This document shows, one piece after another, positions 18,669 to 30,069 of a stretch of DNA of 64,000 bases. Every line of letters begins with the position of its first letter. Positions within the stretch are counted from its first letter, which is position 1. A program made the position numbers and the translations under genes. This stretch comes from Collinsella sp. (GTDB lineage: Bacteria > Actinomycetota > Coriobacteriia > Coriobacteriales > Coriobacteriaceae), in contig JARIBW010000028.1 of assembly GCA_029264355.1 (NCBI GenBank), positions 62,001-126,000 of the forward strand, in the 5' to 3' direction. The notes beneath the pieces were generated by a model. It had not been told where the DNA came from. It searched no databases and worked only from the letters and a program-made list of their open reading frames with translations.

Positions 18669-19370
18669 CTACCACTCGATATCGGCGATGGGCACGGGAT
18701 GCTCGTTGACCTGCATGTCCGTGACGCGGCCGCTCTTGAAGCGGATCAGGCGGTCGGCCATGGGGGCCAGGGCGGAATTGTGCGTGATGATGAGGACGGT
18801 GATGCCGTCGCGGCGGCAGGTGTCCTGCAGCAGCTGCAGCACCTGCTTGCCCGTTTGGTAGTCGAGCGCCCCGGTGGGCTCATCGCACAGCAGGAGCTTG
18901 GGGTTTTTCGCGATGGCGCGGGCGATGGAGACGCGTTGCTGCTCGCCGCCGGAAAGCTGCGCCGGGAAGTTCGCCATGCGCTCGCCCAAGCCGACCTTGC
19001 ACAGGCAGTCGGCCGCGTCGAGTGAATCGGGGCAGATCTGGGAGGCGAGCTCGACATTCTCGAGCGCGGTGAGGTTGGGGACGAGGTTGTAGAACTGGAA
19101 GACGAAGCCAACGTCCGCACGGCGATACTCCACGAGCTCCTCCTCGGAGGCGGAACTCACATCGCGCCCGTCGACGACGACGCGACCGCTCGTCGCGTTG
19201 TCCATGCCGCCCAAAATGTTGAGCGCCGTGGTCTTGCCGGCGCCCGATGCGCCCAAGATCACGGCAAGCTCCCCGCGCTCGACCTCGAAGCTCGCGCCAT
19301 CCAGCGCGCGCACTTCCGATCCGCCGGACCCGTACGTCCTCACAACGTCATCGAACTCGATATATGCCAT
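18669..19370 (-). CDS. ABC transporter ATP-binding protein (MacB/LolD type)
   Basis: ATPase of 233 residues with Walker [18 protein letters not shown], the family-typical [14 protein letters not shown], the Q-loop in [20 protein letters not shown], the signature [17 protein letters not shown] and Walker [13 protein letters not shown]. This subfamily pairs with FtsX-like permeases and drives extrusion or mechanotransmission rather than import. The stop is 12 bases before the giant permease gene, so the two form one unit. The degV gene lies upstream on the same strand, with 75 bases between. Confidence 0.93.
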   Translation of the reverse strand: MAYIEFDDVVRTYGSGGSEVRALDGASFEVERGELAVILGASGAGKTTALNILGGMDNATSGRVVVDGRDVSSASEEELVEYRRADVGFVFQFYNLVPNLTALENVELASQICPDSLDAADCLCKVGLGERMANFPAQLSGGEQQRVSIARAIAKNPKLLLCDEPTGALDYQTGKQVLQLLQDTCRRDGITVLIITHNSALAPMADRLIRFKSGRVTDMQVNEHPVPIADIEW

Positions 19371-19445
19371 GCGCGGGCCCCCGTTACCTCATCTGCTCCC
19401 GTTGGTATGTTCTACCCACAAGAGGGGGTGTCAGACAGTCGGGGT

Positions 19446-20306
19446 CTATGCCTCGGGCTTTTGGATGAGCACCGCGCCGAAGGCGGTGGGGCCGCAGTGG
19501 CAGGAGATCACGCCGCCGACCTTGGTCCAGGTGATTTCCCGGAAGCCCAATTCACGGGCGTACGCCTCCATCTCCGCACGGAGCTCCTCGGACAGACCGA
19601 CGGAATAGGCCAGGCCGATGTGGGAATAGTCGATGTCGCCTTTGTCGACCATGTGATCGATAAAGGCGTGCGCGCACTTGAGCATGGAGCCGCGGAACTT
19701 CTTGGTGGCGAGGAACTTGCCGCCGAGCACCTCGATGCAGGGCTTGATCTTGAGCAGGTGCGCGCCGAGGAACGCGACATTGGAAAGACGCCCTCCGGCC
19801 TTGAGGAAGCCGAGGTCGGTGGGGACGAAGCCGAGCAGGATGCGGTCTATCACGCTCTCGGTATGGGAGAAGATCTCCTCGACCGAGGCCTCGGGGTGGG
19901 CTTCGATGTACTTGGCGGTCTCAACGGCGGCGAGGCCCTGCCCCACGGAGGCGAAGCGCGTATCCATGGAGTGGACATAGCCGCGGCCCTGGGCGGCGAT
20001 CTTGGAGGACTGGTGCGAGCAGGTGGTCACCTCGGAGTACGCGAGATGGAGGATGGTCGCATCGGGCTGCTCGGCGTGAATGCGATCGAAGACCTTCTCA
20101 AAGTCGCCAGGGGTGCAGCCGCTCGTCTTGGGCATCTCGCCGAGCTCGTTGCAGCGCGAGTAGATCTCGAGCGGATCGATGGCGCCATCGTCCATCGTCT
20201 CGTCGCCGATCGTCACGTGCATCGGAACGACCACGATGCCGTAGCGCTCGCTCTGCTCCGGCGATACGTCCGCGCCGGACTCGACCACGATGACGTACTT
20301 ACCCAC
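19446..20306 (-). CDS. DegV-family fatty-acid-binding protein
   Basis: A 286-residue protein of the DegV/FakB fold. N-terminal VIVVESGADVSPE, MPKTSGCTPGDFEKVF and the C-terminal GPTAFGAV loop match the family, whose members bind a long-chain fatty acid and can present it to the kinase FakA for phosphorylation. No fakA is adjacent. The start is a GTG at 20304-20306 with no clear SD. A -10-like TACAAT on the minus strand lies at 20400-20405, about 95 bases upstream. It is followed by the ABC ATPase gene. Confidence 0.88.
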   Translation of the reverse strand: MGKYVIVVESGADVSPEQSERYGIVVVPMHVTIGDETMDDGAIDPLEIYSRCNELGEMPKTSGCTPGDFEKVFDRIHAEQPDATILHLAYSEVTTCSHQSSKIAAQGRGYVHSMDTRFASVGQGLAAVETAKYIEAHPEASVEEIFSHTESVIDRILLGFVPTDLGFLKAGGRLSNVAFLGAHLLKIKPCIEVLGGKFLATKKFRGSMLKCAHAFIDHMVDKGDIDYSHIGLAYSVGLSEELRAEMEAYARELGFREITWTKVGGVISCHCGPTAFGAVLIQKPEA

Positions 20307-20522
20307 AAGACCACGACCAATCTACTCGACATTGCATATGGCGAAGGCGCCGGGCGCATCCTTATCGCCGACGCCTTCCCCTTATGTGCGTGACACCAGA
20401 TTGTACACACTGGAGCTTGATGTGTAGGTTAATTACCGACCACCGGACGCGCATTTCCGACCAAACGACACAGGGCCGTCAAGACCCCGCACGACATCTG
20501 TATCGTTCGGCGACGCATGTCC

Positions 20523-21548
20523 CTATTCGCACAGGAGCTTGGCGATCTGGACGGCGTTGGTGGCAGCGCCCTTCCTGATCTGATCGCCGCAACACCAGAA
20601 GGTGATTCCGCGCAGGGCGTCGGGATTTGAAATATCGCGACGCACGCGGCCGACCCAGATCAGGTCTTGATCGGTGGTGTCCAGCGGCATGGGCCAGCGA
20701 TCGTGCGCGCTCTCGGCGTCGAGGTCGTCGACGAGCTTGACGCCGGGGGCGGACGAGAGCGCCGCGCGCACCTCGTCCAGCGTGATGTCGCGTTCGAATT
20801 CGAGCGTGATGCTCTCGGAGTGGGAGCGCAACACGGGGACGCGCACGCATGTGCAATTCACGCGAAGCCCGGGCAGGTGCATGATCTTGCGGCCCTCATC
20901 TTGCATCTTCATCTCCTCGGAGGTGAAGCCCTCGAACTTCTCTCCGCCGATCTGCGGGATGAGGTTGCTCGCCAACTGCGCCGCGAAGGCGGCCGGCGCC
21001 GGGATCTCCTCGCCGCGGCCCATGCAGCCGATCTGCTCCTCGAGCTCGCGCATGCCGGGCGCGCCGGCGCCCGAGGCCGCCTGGTAGGTGGATACGATCA
21101 TGCGCTTCACGCCGGCCAGCCGGTGCAGCGGCCAGGTTGGCACCAGGCCGATGATGGTGGCGCAGTTGGGATTGGCGATGATGCCCCTGTGGGACCGCGC
21201 GTCCGCCGCGTTTATCTCGGGGATGACGAGCGGGACGTCCTCGTCCAAACGGAAGGCATGTGAATTGTCGACCACCACGGCACCGCGTTTGACGGCCTCC
21301 GGGTACAGGGCCTTAGCCACATCGTCCTCGGCCGCCCCGAGCACGATGTCCACACCGTCGAACGCCTCGGGAGAGGCGGCCTCGACCGCGACCTCGCCCC
21401 ACGGGGTCGACACGACCCTGCCGGCCGAGCGCGGGCTCGCCAAAAGCTTGAGCGATGCCACCGGGAACCGCTGTTCCTCCAGACACGCGAGCATCTGCGT
21501 GCCGACGGCACCCGTGGCCCCCACGATGGCGACGACGTACTTCTTCAT
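20523..21548 (-). CDS. asd: Aspartate-semialdehyde dehydrogenase
   Basis: Reduces aspartyl phosphate to aspartate semialdehyde with NADPH, the branch point to lysine, threonine and methionine. The 341 residues match the family. The N-terminal NADP-binding motif is VAIVGATGAVGTQMLACLEE, the catalytic Cys lies in NPNCATI, and the substrate loop is STYQAASGAGAPGMRELEEQ. GGGGAAAG precedes the ATG. The gene follows lysC by 58 bases on the same strand, so the first two steps of the aspartate pathway are in one unit. Confidence 0.95.
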   Translation of the reverse strand: MKKYVVAIVGATGAVGTQMLACLEEQRFPVASLKLLASPRSAGRVVSTPWGEVAVEAASPEAFDGVDIVLGAAEDDVAKALYPEAVKRGAVVVDNSHAFRLDEDVPLVIPEINAADARSHRGIIANPNCATIIGLVPTWPLHRLAGVKRMIVSTYQAASGAGAPGMRELEEQIGCMGRGEEIPAPAAFAAQLASNLIPQIGGEKFEGFTSEEMKMQDEGRKIMHLPGLRVNCTCVRVPVLRSHSESITLEFERDITLDEVRAALSSAPGVKLVDDLDAESAHDRWPMPLDTTDQDLIWVGRVRRDISNPDALRGITFWCCGDQIRKGAATNAVQIAKLLCE

Positions 21549-21606
21549 CTTTCCCCACTCCTCACAGTTCGCACAGGGGGTGCATGGTTCCGGAAACGCC
21601 GCGTGT

Positions 21607-22971
21607 CTAAAACGCGCGCGGCGCGGGCTCCAACTCGGAGGTCGTCACGATACCGTCCTCATCGGAAAATGCCTCGTAGATGGTTTTGATCGCGAGGTCG
21701 AAATCGCGCTCCTCGACGCCCACGATGATGTTGATCTCGTCGCATCCCTGCGTGATCATGCGGACGCTCACGCCCGCCTCGCCGAGCTTGCCGAACAGGT
21801 GCCCCGAGATGCCCGCACGGCCGCGCAAGTTGCGGCCGACGGTGGCGATGAGCGCCAGATCCTCCACGACCTCGATCTCCAGAGGCTCGACCTCCTCCTG
21901 GATGTCGGCGATGAGCGAATACAGAGAATCCTTGACGTCGGCGGCCTGCACCACGGCGGCGAACTGGTCGACACCCGTGGGCATGTGCTCGACGGACACG
22001 CCGTAGCGCTCGAACACGGACAGGGCGCGGCGCATGAAGCCGATGCGGCTCTTGGTGCGGTCGCGCGAGACGTTGATGGCCAGGAAGTTCCGCTTTCCGG
22101 CGATACCGGTGATGATCGGCTCGGTGTCGCCCTCCTTGGCGGTTTCGGAGATGATCGTGCCCGGGTCCTCGGGGGCGTTCGTGTTCTTGATGACGAGCGG
22201 GATGCCGGCGTCACGGACGGGGAAGACCGCCTCCTCGTGCAGGACGCTCGCGCCCATGTAGGACAACTCGCGCAGCTCCTCATAGGTGATGCGCGGAATG
22301 GGTTGGGCCCCCGGGACGATGCGCGGGTCGGCGGAGAGGAAGCCCGAGACGTCCGTCCAGTTCTCATACAGGTCCGCCTCGAGGCACTGGGCGAGAATCG
22401 AGCCGGAGATGTCACCGCCGCCGCGGTCGAGCAACTTGACCCTGCCCTCCTTGGTCGCTCCGTAAAATCCCGGCATCACGAAGCCTCCCTCGCGGGCGTT
22501 TTCCTTGACGAGGGCGGCCGTGCGCGACATGGACAGGGTTCCGTCGTGGTGGAAAGCAACCATATCGGCGGCGTCGATAAACGGAAGGTCCAGATACTCG
22601 GCCATAAGACGGGCCGTGAAGTACTCGCCGCGGCTCACGAGCTCCTCGGTGGTGTAGCCGCCGGAACGGGCTCGCTCGGCGAAGGAGGCGAACTCCTCGC
22701 GAATGGGATAGGAGAGCCCCAGGTCATCGGCGATGTCGAAATAGCGTTGGCCGATGTCGGCGAGCAGGTCCTCGCAAGAGACGTGGTAGTTCACGTGCGC
22801 ATCGACGAGATAGAGCAGGTCGGTGACCTTCGTGTCGGCCTTATGACGGCGACCGCAGGCGCTCACCACGACGAATCGACGGGCCGGATCGGCGTCGATG
22901 ATCGCCTTGATCTTCTTGAAGTGCTCGGCGTCAGCGACGGACGAGCCGCCGAACTTGGTGATTTTGATCAT
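21607..22971 (-). CDS. lysC: Aspartate kinase (monofunctional, ACT domains)
   Basis: Phosphorylates aspartate, the first step to lysine, threonine and methionine. It has 454 residues: an N-terminal amino-acid-kinase domain with KFGGSSVADAEHFKKIKA and RGGGDISGSILAQCLEADLYENWTDV-like substrate regions, and two C-terminal ACT domains (for example VGRNLRGRAGISGHLFGKLG) that usually mediate feedback inhibition. The start is the ATG at 22969-22971, with GGGGGAGGA upstream; an ORF extension of 14 codons lacks an SD. An extended -10 (TGGTAAAGT, minus) lies at 23031-23039. The gene is divergent from thrC, and asd follows. Confidence 0.94.
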   Translation of the reverse strand: MIKITKFGGSSVADAEHFKKIKAIIDADPARRFVVVSACGRRHKADTKVTDLLYLVDAHVNYHVSCEDLLADIGQRYFDIADDLGLSYPIREEFASFAERARSGGYTTEELVSRGEYFTARLMAEYLDLPFIDAADMVAFHHDGTLSMSRTAALVKENAREGGFVMPGFYGATKEGRVKLLDRGGGDISGSILAQCLEADLYENWTDVSGFLSADPRIVPGAQPIPRITYEELRELSYMGASVLHEEAVFPVRDAGIPLVIKNTNAPEDPGTIISETAKEGDTEPIITGIAGKRNFLAINVSRDRTKSRIGFMRRALSVFERYGVSVEHMPTGVDQFAAVVQAADVKDSLYSLIADIQEEVEPLEIEVVEDLALIATVGRNLRGRAGISGHLFGKLGEAGVSVRMITQGCDEINIIVGVEERDFDLAIKTIYEAFSDEDGIVTTSELEPAPRAF

Positions 22972-23030
22972 GGTGGGCGAATCCTCCCCCTTGCGCGCGG
23001 ACACAGGGCGCATACGGTCGTACGGCTGTC

Positions 23031-23039
23031 ACTTTACCA
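23031..23039 (-). promoter_or_regulatory. Probable extended -10 of lysC-asd
   Basis: TGGTAAAGT on the minus strand, 59 bases upstream of the lysC ATG, in the divergent lysC/thrC region (22972-23219). No T-box or riboswitch signature was seen in this region. Confidence 0.4.
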
Positions 23040-23219
23040 TGAGCGAGCCCGCTCCACGGCGCCGCGGACCCTGGCGACACATGTTTGCAATCTCACATCC
23101 GGATTGGGTGTGGAATGCGATTGAAGAGCCATGGACCTGCAACGCTTTATCTGAACGGAGTGCTCGACTCTGATACCATGACAGCATCCGCGACGCATCG
23201 AGCCCGAGGAGAAACCGGC

Positions 23220-24731
23220 ATGAGAACCTATCACAGCACCCGTTCGAACGAGGCGCCCCTCACCGCTAAGGAGGCCATCCGCCGCGGCATCGCCCCCGAC
23301 GGCGGCCTGTATGTGAGCGACGCGCTCGGCACCGCCCAGATCCCCCTCGGCGACCTCTCGGAGATGGGGTACCTCGACCTTGCGCGCAAGGTGCTCCGCG
23401 CCCTGCTGCCCGACTTCTCCCCCGCCGAAATCGACGTGTGCGTGTCCGAGGCCTATAAGGGGACGTTCGCCAGCTCCGAGGTCACACCCGTCGCGGGCAT
23501 CGCGCCGGTGGGGAGCGACAGCACGCCCACGAGCGTGCTCGAACTCTGGCACGGCCCCACGAGCGCCTTCAAAGACGTCGCGCTCCAGATGCTGCCCCGC
23601 CTCATGTCCCGCACGGGTGCGAACGGCGGCGCCGGGGACGAGAAGGTCATGATCGTCACCGCCACCTCCGGCGACACCGGCAAGGCCGCGCTCGCCGGAT
23701 TCGCCGATGCCCCGGGCGTCGGTATCACCGTCTTCTACCCCGAGGGGAAGGTCTCCCGTGTGCAGGAACTGCAGATGAGCACACAGGAGGGCTCGAACGT
23801 GTCCGTCTGCGCCGTGCGCGGCAATTTCGACGATGCGCAGACCGCCGTCAAGCAGATCTTCGCCGATCGCGAGCTCTCCGAGCGGCTCGCCCGTCAGGGC
23901 GTCATGCTCTCCAGCGCGAACTCCATCAACGTCGGGCGGTTGGTGCCCCAAGTCGTCTACTACTTCGCCGCCTACGCGCAGCTCCTCCGCGCTGGCACCA
24001 TCACCTGCGGAGACGAGGTCGAGTTCTGCGTGCCGACCGGCAACTTCGGCGACATCCTCGCCGGCTACTACGCCAAGCGGCTCGGCCTTCCCGTGGCGCG
24101 CCTCATCGTGGCGAGCGATGCGAACAACGTGCTGTTCGACTTTCTCACCACGGGCACGTACGACCGCAATCGGCCCTTCTTCACCACGACATCGCCGTCC
24201 ATGGACATCCTCGTCTCCTCGAACCTCGAGCGCATGCTCTACTACCTGTCCGATGGCGACGTCGAACTCGTCTCCCAGCTCATGGGCGAGCTTTCGGGCG
24301 AGGGCTCCTACACCCTTCCCCCCGAGATGCTCTCCAAGATCCAGGAGGTGTTCGCCTGCGGCTGGGCGAGCGAGGACGAAGTCGCCCGCGCCATCAAGGC
24401 CTGCTGGGATGAGAACGGCTATCTGATCGACCCGCACACCGCCTGCGGCTACCACGTGCTGGGCCAGACACCCCCGGCCCCCGGTTCAAAGGCCCGCATC
24501 CTGCTCTCCACCGCGAACCCGTACAAGTTCCCTCGCGCAGTGGCCGGCGCGCTCGGCCTGTTCTGCCCGCCGGACGATTTCGCCTGCATGCAGGTCCTGG
24601 AAAAGGCCACGGGCACCTGCGCGCCCGCTCAGCTCGCCGAGCTGCGGGACAAACCCGTGCTGCACGCCGACGTCGTGGACATCGATGGTATGGCGTCCTT
24701 CGTGGAGCGGACCGCCGGGGGCCTCAGATGA
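23220..24731 (+). CDS. thrC: Threonine synthase
   Basis: PLP-dependent conversion of O-phosphohomoserine to threonine. The 503 residues match the longer threonine-synthase class. Visible are the N-terminal MRTYHSTRSNEAPLTAKEA, the PLP-lysine motif GPTSAFKDVALQ, and TATSGDTGKAALAGF, VPTGNFGDILAGY and SANSINVGRL, which line the cofactor pocket. The ATG at 23220 has GAGGAGAAA seven bases upstream; the frame is open 45 codons further upstream without support. Its TGA overlaps the thrB ATG by four bases. Confidence 0.95.
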   Translation: MRTYHSTRSNEAPLTAKEAIRRGIAPDGGLYVSDALGTAQIPLGDLSEMGYLDLARKVLRALLPDFSPAEIDVCVSEAYKGTFASSEVTPVAGIAPVGSDSTPTSVLELWHGPTSAFKDVALQMLPRLMSRTGANGGAGDEKVMIVTATSGDTGKAALAGFADAPGVGITVFYPEGKVSRVQELQMSTQEGSNVSVCAVRGNFDDAQTAVKQIFADRELSERLARQGVMLSSANSINVGRLVPQVVYYFAAYAQLLRAGTITCGDEVEFCVPTGNFGDILAGYYAKRLGLPVARLIVASDANNVLFDFLTTGTYDRNRPFFTTTSPSMDILVSSNLERMLYYLSDGDVELVSQLMGELSGEGSYTLPPEMLSKIQEVFACGWASEDEVARAIKACWDENGYLIDPHTACGYHVLGQTPPAPGSKARILLSTANPYKFPRAVAGALGLFCPPDDFACMQVLEKATGTCAPAQLAELRDKPVLHADVVDIDGMASFVERTAGGLR

Positions 24732-25609
24732 TCAAGATCACCGTACCCGCCACCAGCGCGAACCTCGGCATCGGATACGACACGCTCGGAATGGCGGTTT
24801 CGCTCTACTCGCACTTCACGTTTGAGCGCGCCGACGAGTTGCAGATCACCGGATGTCCGGAAGAGTTCCAAAACGAGGACAACCTCGTGTATGCGTCGCT
24901 CGTGGACGCCTTGCGCGAGTGGGGCGAGGAGCCCTTCCCCGTGAAAATCGACATCCAGACCGAAGTGCCCGTGGCTCGCGGCCTGGGCTCGAGCTCGACC
25001 TGCGTCGTCGCGGGCATCATGGCGGCCGCGGCGCTCATCGGCCACACCGTCGACCGCGCCGAACTCGTGCGCATCGCAACCGCCGTGGAGGGGCATCCCG
25101 ACAACGTCGCCCCCGCCATCCTCGGCGGCGCCGTGTGCTCCTTCACGCCCGAAGGCGATCTTCCCCGATGCCTGCGCTATGAGGTCAGCGATCGCCTCCG
25201 CTTCATCACCGTCATCCCACCCTATGAGGTCCATACGAGCGAGGCGCGAAAAGTCGTGCCCCAGCAGGTCGCGCTCGCAGACGCCGTATGGCAGATGGGT
25301 CGTATCGCCGGCATGACGCGCGGTTTGGAGACGGGCGACCTCGCACTTATCGCTGCCGCGAACAACGATCGCCTGCAGGAGCCCTTCCGCCGTTCGCTCA
25401 TCCCCGACTACGACGACATCCGCGCCACCTGCCTGGAAGGCGGTGCTGGGACGCTGTGGATCTCAGGCTCGGGTTCCACCCTCATGGCGGTGACCGACGA
25501 TACCATCGTCGCCAAATTCCTGCAGGTCCGGCTCAGAAAGGCGTTCCCCGCCTGTGAGACGCACATTCTCACGTGCGACACCGAGGGCGCTCAAATCGAG
25601 TATCTGTAG
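24728..25609 (+). CDS. thrB: Homoserine kinase (GHMP family)
   Basis: Phosphorylates homoserine to give the thrC substrate. The protein has 293 residues, with N-terminal KITVPATSANLGIGYDTLGMA and the ATP-binding GHMP motif PVARGLGSSSTCVVAGI, and a C-terminal motif ISGSGSTLMAV. It starts within the thrC stop (ATGA), so the two are translationally coupled. Homoserine dehydrogenase, the enzyme between asd and thrB, is not in this window. Confidence 0.95.
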   Translation: MIKITVPATSANLGIGYDTLGMAVSLYSHFTFERADELQITGCPEEFQNEDNLVYASLVDALREWGEEPFPVKIDIQTEVPVARGLGSSSTCVVAGIMAAAALIGHTVDRAELVRIATAVEGHPDNVAPAILGGAVCSFTPEGDLPRCLRYEVSDRLRFITVIPPYEVHTSEARKVVPQQVALADAVWQMGRIAGMTRGLETGDLALIAAANNDRLQEPFRRSLIPDYDDIRATCLEGGAGTLWISGSGSTLMAVTDDTIVAKFLQVRLRKAFPACETHILTCDTEGAQIEYL

Positions 25610-25659
25610 CCATGGCCGTCGATGGTGACGGCGTCACGACCTTCCATCGACCTATGAAA

Positions 25660-25695
25660 GCGGGGCGGGTTCGCGTGCATGCGAACCCGCCCCGC
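25660..25695. terminator. Terminator hairpin between convergent thrB and the GH1 gene
   Basis: A perfect 15-bp stem (GCGGGGCGGGTTCGC and its complement) with a 6-base loop. On the minus strand it is followed by TTTCAT, on the plus strand by no T-run, so it probably ends the PTS operon and may also stop thrCB. Confidence 0.75.
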
Positions 25696-25753
25696 CGGTA
25701 TCCATCGATCGATGCGCTTCTTTCATCTCGCCACATCGACGCGAGTTCCAATG

Positions 25754-28622
<2,869 letters not shown>

Positions 28623-28644
28623 TGTATTCAACCTCCTCGGTTAT

Positions 28645-29268
28645 TCAACCGTTGTATTTGAGCACCTTCTGATACAGCGCATAGCGCTTGTCACGCCGGT
28701 CGCGCACAAGGTCTATGCGATGGATGATGACGAGCTTGACCGCGATCAGGGTTATGCAGAACATGACTCCGACCGTCTTTCCACTGAAGAACGGGAAGAA
28801 GAGCGTCTCACCGCCTGCGACCGTCGCACACAAGACGATTCCGCTGGCCACGCACGACGCGACGAGCGCACGCCGAGACCAGACGAGATCCTCGATCTCA
28901 CGAGACAAGGTCCCGAATACCTCGATCATGACTACCAGCGACAGCGCGATCTCGAGCAGGGGACCGACGACCATGGCGCTCGGACGGAGTGCGATAAGCA
29001 AGTACAGCCAATACAAGCCGGCGAAAAACACCCCTGCATCCAGATAGCGAATCAGCATGTATCGATTCCATTTGGCCGTCTTGATCGCCTGTTCCCGCCT
29101 AAACTCCTCGGAATCAAGGTCCTTTCGCCCGCCCGTCTTCGCAGAGGATGAGCCGTTCTCTGAACGTGGACGCCCATCCATGCGCTTTGCCGAGGTACTT
29201 GAATCGACTCGCGCGGCCTGAATCCGCGCCTTCGATCGCGCCCGTTTGATCTGCTCTTTCTTTTTCAT
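28645..29268 (-). CDS. Uncharacterised membrane protein inside the PTS operon
   Basis: A 207-residue protein I do not recognise. The first 65 residues are very basic and polar (KKKEQIKRARSKARIQ, then Ser/Gly/Lys-rich). Four hydrophobic segments follow (about residues 73-92, 98-120, 130-150, 155-180), then a basic tail ending VLKYNG. It lies between the IIB and IIC genes, 36 bases after IIB and 22 before IIC, so it is cotranscribed with the transporter. It may be an accessory or assembly factor for the PTS; nothing in the sequence shows a catalytic motif. Confidence 0.75.
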   Translation of the reverse strand: MKKKEQIKRARSKARIQAARVDSSTSAKRMDGRPRSENGSSSAKTGGRKDLDSEEFRREQAIKTAKWNRYMLIRYLDAGVFFAGLYWLYLLIALRPSAMVVGPLLEIALSLVVMIEVFGTLSREIEDLVWSRRALVASCVASGIVLCATVAGGETLFFPFFSGKTVGVMFCITLIAVKLVIIHRIDLVRDRRDKRYALYQKVLKYNG

Positions 29269-29304
29269 CAGCTCATCCCATCATTGACATGGCGACGAGG
29301 TCGA

Positions 29305-29604
29305 CTAGCCGATCAGACCGTCGATCATTTCGAAAATCGCCGGGCAGTTCTGTCGACCGTAGTCCCTCATCGGAATAACCTCGACGGGCAGGCCCCCCGC
29401 CTTTTTGACGATCTTGTCTTTCTGGTAGGAAATCTGCGGACCAACGAGAATGCAATCGTATCCATCGCCTTTTGGATCCTTGAGCTCAGAGAAGCTCCGA
29501 GCGGCGACCTCGAGATCGATTCCGTTCTCGGCGGCATATGCATCCATCTTTTTCATCAGCATGCTGGTGGACATTCCAGCAGCGCAAACAAGCAGTATCT
29601 TCAT
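29305..29604 (-). CDS. PTS lactose/cellobiose-family IIB component
   Basis: Phosphocarrier of 99 residues. The phosphorylated Cys7 is in MKILLVCAAGMSTSMLMKKM, the P-loop-like start of IIB-cel proteins, and LVGPQISYQKDKI is also typical. It passes phosphate from IIA to the sugar bound by IIC. The ATG at 29602-29604 is preceded by GGAAG about ten bases upstream; a longer in-frame extension of 15 codons has no support. It lies 64 bases after the IIA gene. Confidence 0.94.
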   Translation of the reverse strand: MKILLVCAAGMSTSMLMKKMDAYAAENGIDLEVAARSFSELKDPKGDGYDCILVGPQISYQKDKIVKKAGGLPVEVIPMRDYGRQNCPAIFEMIDGLIG

Positions 29605-29668
29605 GTCTTTTTCTTCCCTTCCGGGGTCTTCGTCCCCCAGACATTGCATCGCCCCTCAACCGAGGCGA

Positions 29669-29992
29669 TTACTCCCCGTCGATGCGCTCATACAAAGCGA
29701 CGATCTCCTCCGCCAGATCTTGGCAGAGCATTGAGGTCATAAGGTGATCCTGAGAATGGACCAACAACACATCCACGGGAACATGATCGCCATCGGCTTC
29801 ACGCGACAGCAATTTTGTCTGCTCATCATGTGCCTGAATGCCGACCTCGCGAGACTCGTCGAGCAATTTGCGAGCTTCCTCGCGGTCGCCGCAACGTGCC
29901 TTGGCGATGGCATCCATCGCCAAGCTACGCGCCTGTCCGGCGGCAGCCACGATGGCAAACGAAACGAGTTCCATGTTTTCCTCTTCAACCAT
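29669..29992 (-). CDS. PTS lactose/cellobiose-family IIA component
   Basis: Helical phosphocarrier of 107 residues. The signature VHSQDHLMTSMLCQDLAEE contains the expected phospho-His79 and the conserved His83. It receives phosphate from HPr. GAGGAGG lies five bases before the ATG at 29990-29992. It is the first structural gene after the activator gene (77-base gap), which leaves room for a regulated promoter. Confidence 0.94.
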   Translation of the reverse strand: MVEEENMELVSFAIVAAAGQARSLAMDAIAKARCGDREEARKLLDESREVGIQAHDEQTKLLSREADGDHVPVDVLLVHSQDHLMTSMLCQDLAEEIVALYERIDGE

Positions 29993-30069
29993 TGTTACCT
30001 CCTCTCATCGCCTTAGAACCAGATGAACTGACAACACGCGACGCAACGTCGGTGCGTTGAAGTATTTGC

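Noticed and set aside
23085-23219. N-terminal extension of threonine synthase
   Set aside because: No homology and no SD; the ATG at 23220 has GAGGAGAAA at the right distance and starts the family sequence.
22972-23219. T-box or amino-acid riboswitch in the lysC/thrC divergent region
   Set aside because: No T-box consensus, no lysine-riboswitch-like core and no terminator hairpin with T-run were seen.
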